Positions 13,762-15,463 of a stretch of DNA of 15,463 nt are shown here, in pieces. The stretch spans positions 1 to 15,463 of the forward strand of contig JBHGAU010000061.1 of the NCBI GenBank assembly GCA_041946675.1, written 5' to 3'. This DNA comes from CAWBKV01 sp041946675. GTDB lineage: Archaea; Halobacteriota; Methanosarcinia; Methanotrichales; Methanotrichaceae. The position numbers and the translations under genes are program-made. Numbering within the stretch: position 1 is the stretch's first letter; each line of letters starts with the position of its first letter. The notes beneath the pieces are model-generated. The model worked only from the letters and a program-made list of their open reading frames with translations, was not told where the DNA came from and made no database searches.

Positions 13762-15221
13762 GCCTTTTTCGGATATTATCATTATCCCTCGCATCATCTT
13801 TTTTACTTCTCGCAATCTCTGTTTTATCATTATCACCTTCAGCCAATTCAAATAACCTGTTGGAAATAATGTATAGAGGCAGCGGGCTATCCTTTGATCA
13901 TCCTGAAGATTGGACTGTGGCAACCTTTGGGAAAAACCCGACCGGGAACCTGAGCATACGATCTCGTGATGCATATATTTTTCTTGCATGGGCAAGAGAT
14001 CCGGGAGTTGAGCCGGAAAAGATCCTCAATCAGATAGAGAAGACCTATAATGGAGATGAAATAAAGATCCTTTCATCGATGCGTAATCAGATGAGGATAA
14101 ATGGTGAGAATGCATCCATCCTTGATATTTATTATTCAATGGGAAAATACGGCTCAAGGAAACGCTTTGTGGTCTGGAACTCGAGCGTATCCGATAGGCT
14201 ATTCTTCGCCACGATATCAAGCAGCAGTGAAAGCTATAACTCAAGTATATCGGCCTTCAACCACATGCTTGAAACATTTTCAGATGTTCCAGATAGAAAA
14301 GCAACTAAGCTCAAGCAGAGGTCAGTAAAAAGCGATGCTTGGGGCATTGTGCTTGAAGACTTGCTCGCCAGCTACAGCTATAAGGATACATCCACGCTGC
14401 TATCCAGGAAAGTGCATCTGGAGACTATACATTCGCTGATGCCATTGAATGGAACTTATCGGCTCTCTTCAATGGACAAAATAGAAGTAGATCTTCCAGT
14501 GGCTGCAGCTGTCAGAGCTGCCGCAGTACAAGATATGCTCACTCAGAAGGGCTATGAGACAAAACTGATCCAGAAAGGAGGAAATATCCGGGTTGCTGTT
14601 AAGGATAACTCGGACAGCTGGCAGCTTGTATCATTGAATCCCAGAGAGCCGGGGATGATGATAGGCGTCCCGATAGATAGCGGAGAGAAGGGCATAGTGT
14701 ATGGAGATATTTCGGAATTGGCTGAAGATAACTTGATGGATCTAAATGGCAGCATCAATAGTAACAGGCAAAGCAGCCAGATCATACGAACGGAATGCGA
14801 TCCCTCCAGATACGCTGAGCTCAAGAAGCCATCCTCTGAAAATAAATCCTGGGATGAAAACTTGCAGAAGGTTCTCGATAGCTATGATTATGGCAAAAGC
14901 TATCGGGAAAGCGTCTTCGATTGCTCGAATACATCTCAGGTGTGCTGGTCGATTTTAGAGGGCAAAGGGTATGATGCAAGGCTGATGATGAGCTATAAGG
15001 GACATCCGCTTGATCCTCACATGTGGGTGGCAGTGAGATATCCGTATGAAAAAGAGCGGTATGTGGCTGTTGAGGCTACGAATACGGATAAGAACAAGAA
15101 GCTGATTCATGTTGGGATTATTACGATGAGGGATGACTACTATAAGGGGATAATGTACAATACCAGCGCGCAATTTTCCTGGCTGCATCCGGAGGAGGGA
15201 ATATGGTTGGTTGGTGACTGA
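13758..15221 (+). CDS. Secreted protein with C-terminal transglutaminase-like domain
   Basis: This 487-residue protein starts at a GTG inside the previous stop (GTGA), with GGAG eight bases upstream (13746-13749). Residues 1-30 form a signal peptide (R5, Leu/Ser-rich core, PSANS). Residues about 43-180 look like a PsbP/lipoprotein-type domain, with LSFDHPEDWTV near its start. The middle (about 205-350) is unassigned. The C-terminal part (about 370-487) has a papain-like arrangement: C389 in FDCSNTSQVCW, H421 in PHMWVAV and E439 in VAVEATNT. In transglutaminase-like proteins the order Cys, His, Asp forms the catalytic triad, so Glu in the third place is a variant. Several N-X-S/T sequons occur in the chain. 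The likely role is outside the membrane, in protein crosslinking or peptide cleavage. Coupling to the ATPase and hydrolase is odd, since those look cytoplasmic. Confidence 0.85.
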   Translation: MSLFRILSLSLASSFLLLAISVLSLSPSANSNNLLEIMYRGSGLSFDHPEDWTVATFGKNPTGNLSIRSRDAYIFLAWARDPGVEPEKILNQIEKTYNGDEIKILSSMRNQMRINGENASILDIYYSMGKYGSRKRFVVWNSSVSDRLFFATISSSSESYNSSISAFNHMLETFSDVPDRKATKLKQRSVKSDAWGIVLEDLLASYSYKDTSTLLSRKVHLETIHSLMPLNGTYRLSSMDKIEVDLPVAAAVRAAAVQDMLTQKGYETKLIQKGGNIRVAVKDNSDSWQLVSLNPREPGMMIGVPIDSGEKGIVYGDISELAEDNLMDLNGSINSNRQSSQIIRTECDPSRYAELKKPSSENKSWDENLQKVLDSYDYGKSYRESVFDCSNTSQVCWSILEGKGYDARLMMSYKGHPLDPHMWVAVRYPYEKERYVAVEATNTDKNKKLIHVGIITMRDDYYKGIMYNTSAQFSWLHPEEGIWLVGD

Positions 15222-15323
15222 ATTGTTAATACCCAAGAAATTTTTGGTCTAGCTAAACATAATCAGGGGCACTAATCTAATCACTAATCTAATCTTAATG
15301 CGGGCATCTGTCTCAGCATGTAG
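15222..15323. other. Short intergenic region after the secreted-protein gene
   Basis: It holds an AAATTTTT run (15238-15245) that could end the operon transcript on the plus strand and the 12-base tandem duplication at 15270-15293. No gene or RNA was recognised. Confidence 0.5.
15270..15293 (+). repeat. Tandem duplication of CACTAATCTAAT
   Basis: Two perfect adjacent copies of a 12-base unit (CACTAATCTAAT) lie in the non-coding region after the secreted-protein gene. With only two copies it is more likely a slippage product than a regulatory array. Confidence 0.8.
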
Positions 15324-15462
15324 TCACTTTGCAAGATCTTCCCAATTTTTTATTCGGACTATATCTGCTGTGTTGGATAACTTTCCCGAATTTTCATCAC
15401 TAGGTATCGATTTGTGGTTTTTCCAGCTTCAAATCTATGTAGTCCGCTGCATGCTGATTTAG
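15324..15462 (-). pseudogene. Possible decayed 3' end of a minus-strand gene at the right edge
   Basis: Two overlapping minus-strand frames read like protein. The frame entering from the window edge codes for about 20 residues (LNQHAADYIDLKLEKPQIDT) and stops at 15400. The next frame, 15324-15428, codes for 34 residues including GKLSNTADIVRIKNWEDLAK before TGA at 15324-15326. Joined by one frameshift near 15405 they would make a continuous C-terminal stretch. Neither was recognised as a known family. It could be a broken gene, a sequencing frameshift or chance; the part beyond 15463 would decide. Confidence 0.3.
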
Positions 15463-15463
15463 G

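Noticed and set aside
1..15463. CRISPR array, tRNA or rRNA genes, complete insertion sequence
   Set aside because: No regularly spaced repeats, cloverleaf-like sequences, rRNA-like blocks or transposase frames with terminal inverted repeats were found by eye.

Overview
The window looks like a chromosomal segment of a methanogenic archaeon, most plausibly a Methanothrix/Methanosaeta-like member of the Methanosarcinales. This assignment is inference. It rests on a coenzyme F420-type flavodiiron oxidase (FprA) with rubredoxin, archaeal TATA/BRE-like promoters before most transcription units, archaeal Shine-Dalgarno sites, a UvrA in an archaeal setting, and many secreted proteins rich in N-glycosylation sequons. 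No rRNA, tRNA, CRISPR array or intact insertion sequence was seen.

Region 1 (1-4000) is an accessory cell-surface region. Four consecutive minus-strand genes each encode an exported protein: a cysteine-rich protein running off the left edge (30 Cys in about 186 mature residues), a 232-residue protein ending in CSGIDC, a pentapeptide-repeat protein with a C-terminal two-helix channel-like domain, and a 96-residue protein carrying ten N-glycosylation sequons in 49 residues. Each seems to have its own promoter, so this is a cluster rather than an operon.

Region 2 (4334-7225) is a complete uvrA for nucleotide excision repair, with no uvrB or uvrC beside it. It converges on region 3 (7329-9591), a tight minus-strand operon of rubredoxin, fprA (F420H2:O2 oxidoreductase) and a TauE/SafE-family permease. 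Rubredoxin presumably shuttles electrons alongside the oxygen-reducing enzyme. The rubredoxin reading frame has no ATG, GTG or TTG start.

Region 4 (9869-11674) is on the plus strand. It holds a ferredoxin-domain protein with a cysteine-rich C-terminal domain, then an AI-2E-family membrane permease that may be transcribed without a leader. Region 5 (11738-15221) is a three-gene operon with two 4-base stop/start overlaps: an AAA+ ATPase with an unrecognised 190-residue N-terminal part, a PhnP-like metallo-beta-lactamase-fold hydrolase, and a secreted protein with a transglutaminase-like Cys-His-Glu arrangement. This operon is the best candidate in the window for an uncharacterised functional unit. 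The right edge (15222-15463) holds a 12-base tandem duplication and what may be the decayed 3' end of a minus-strand gene.
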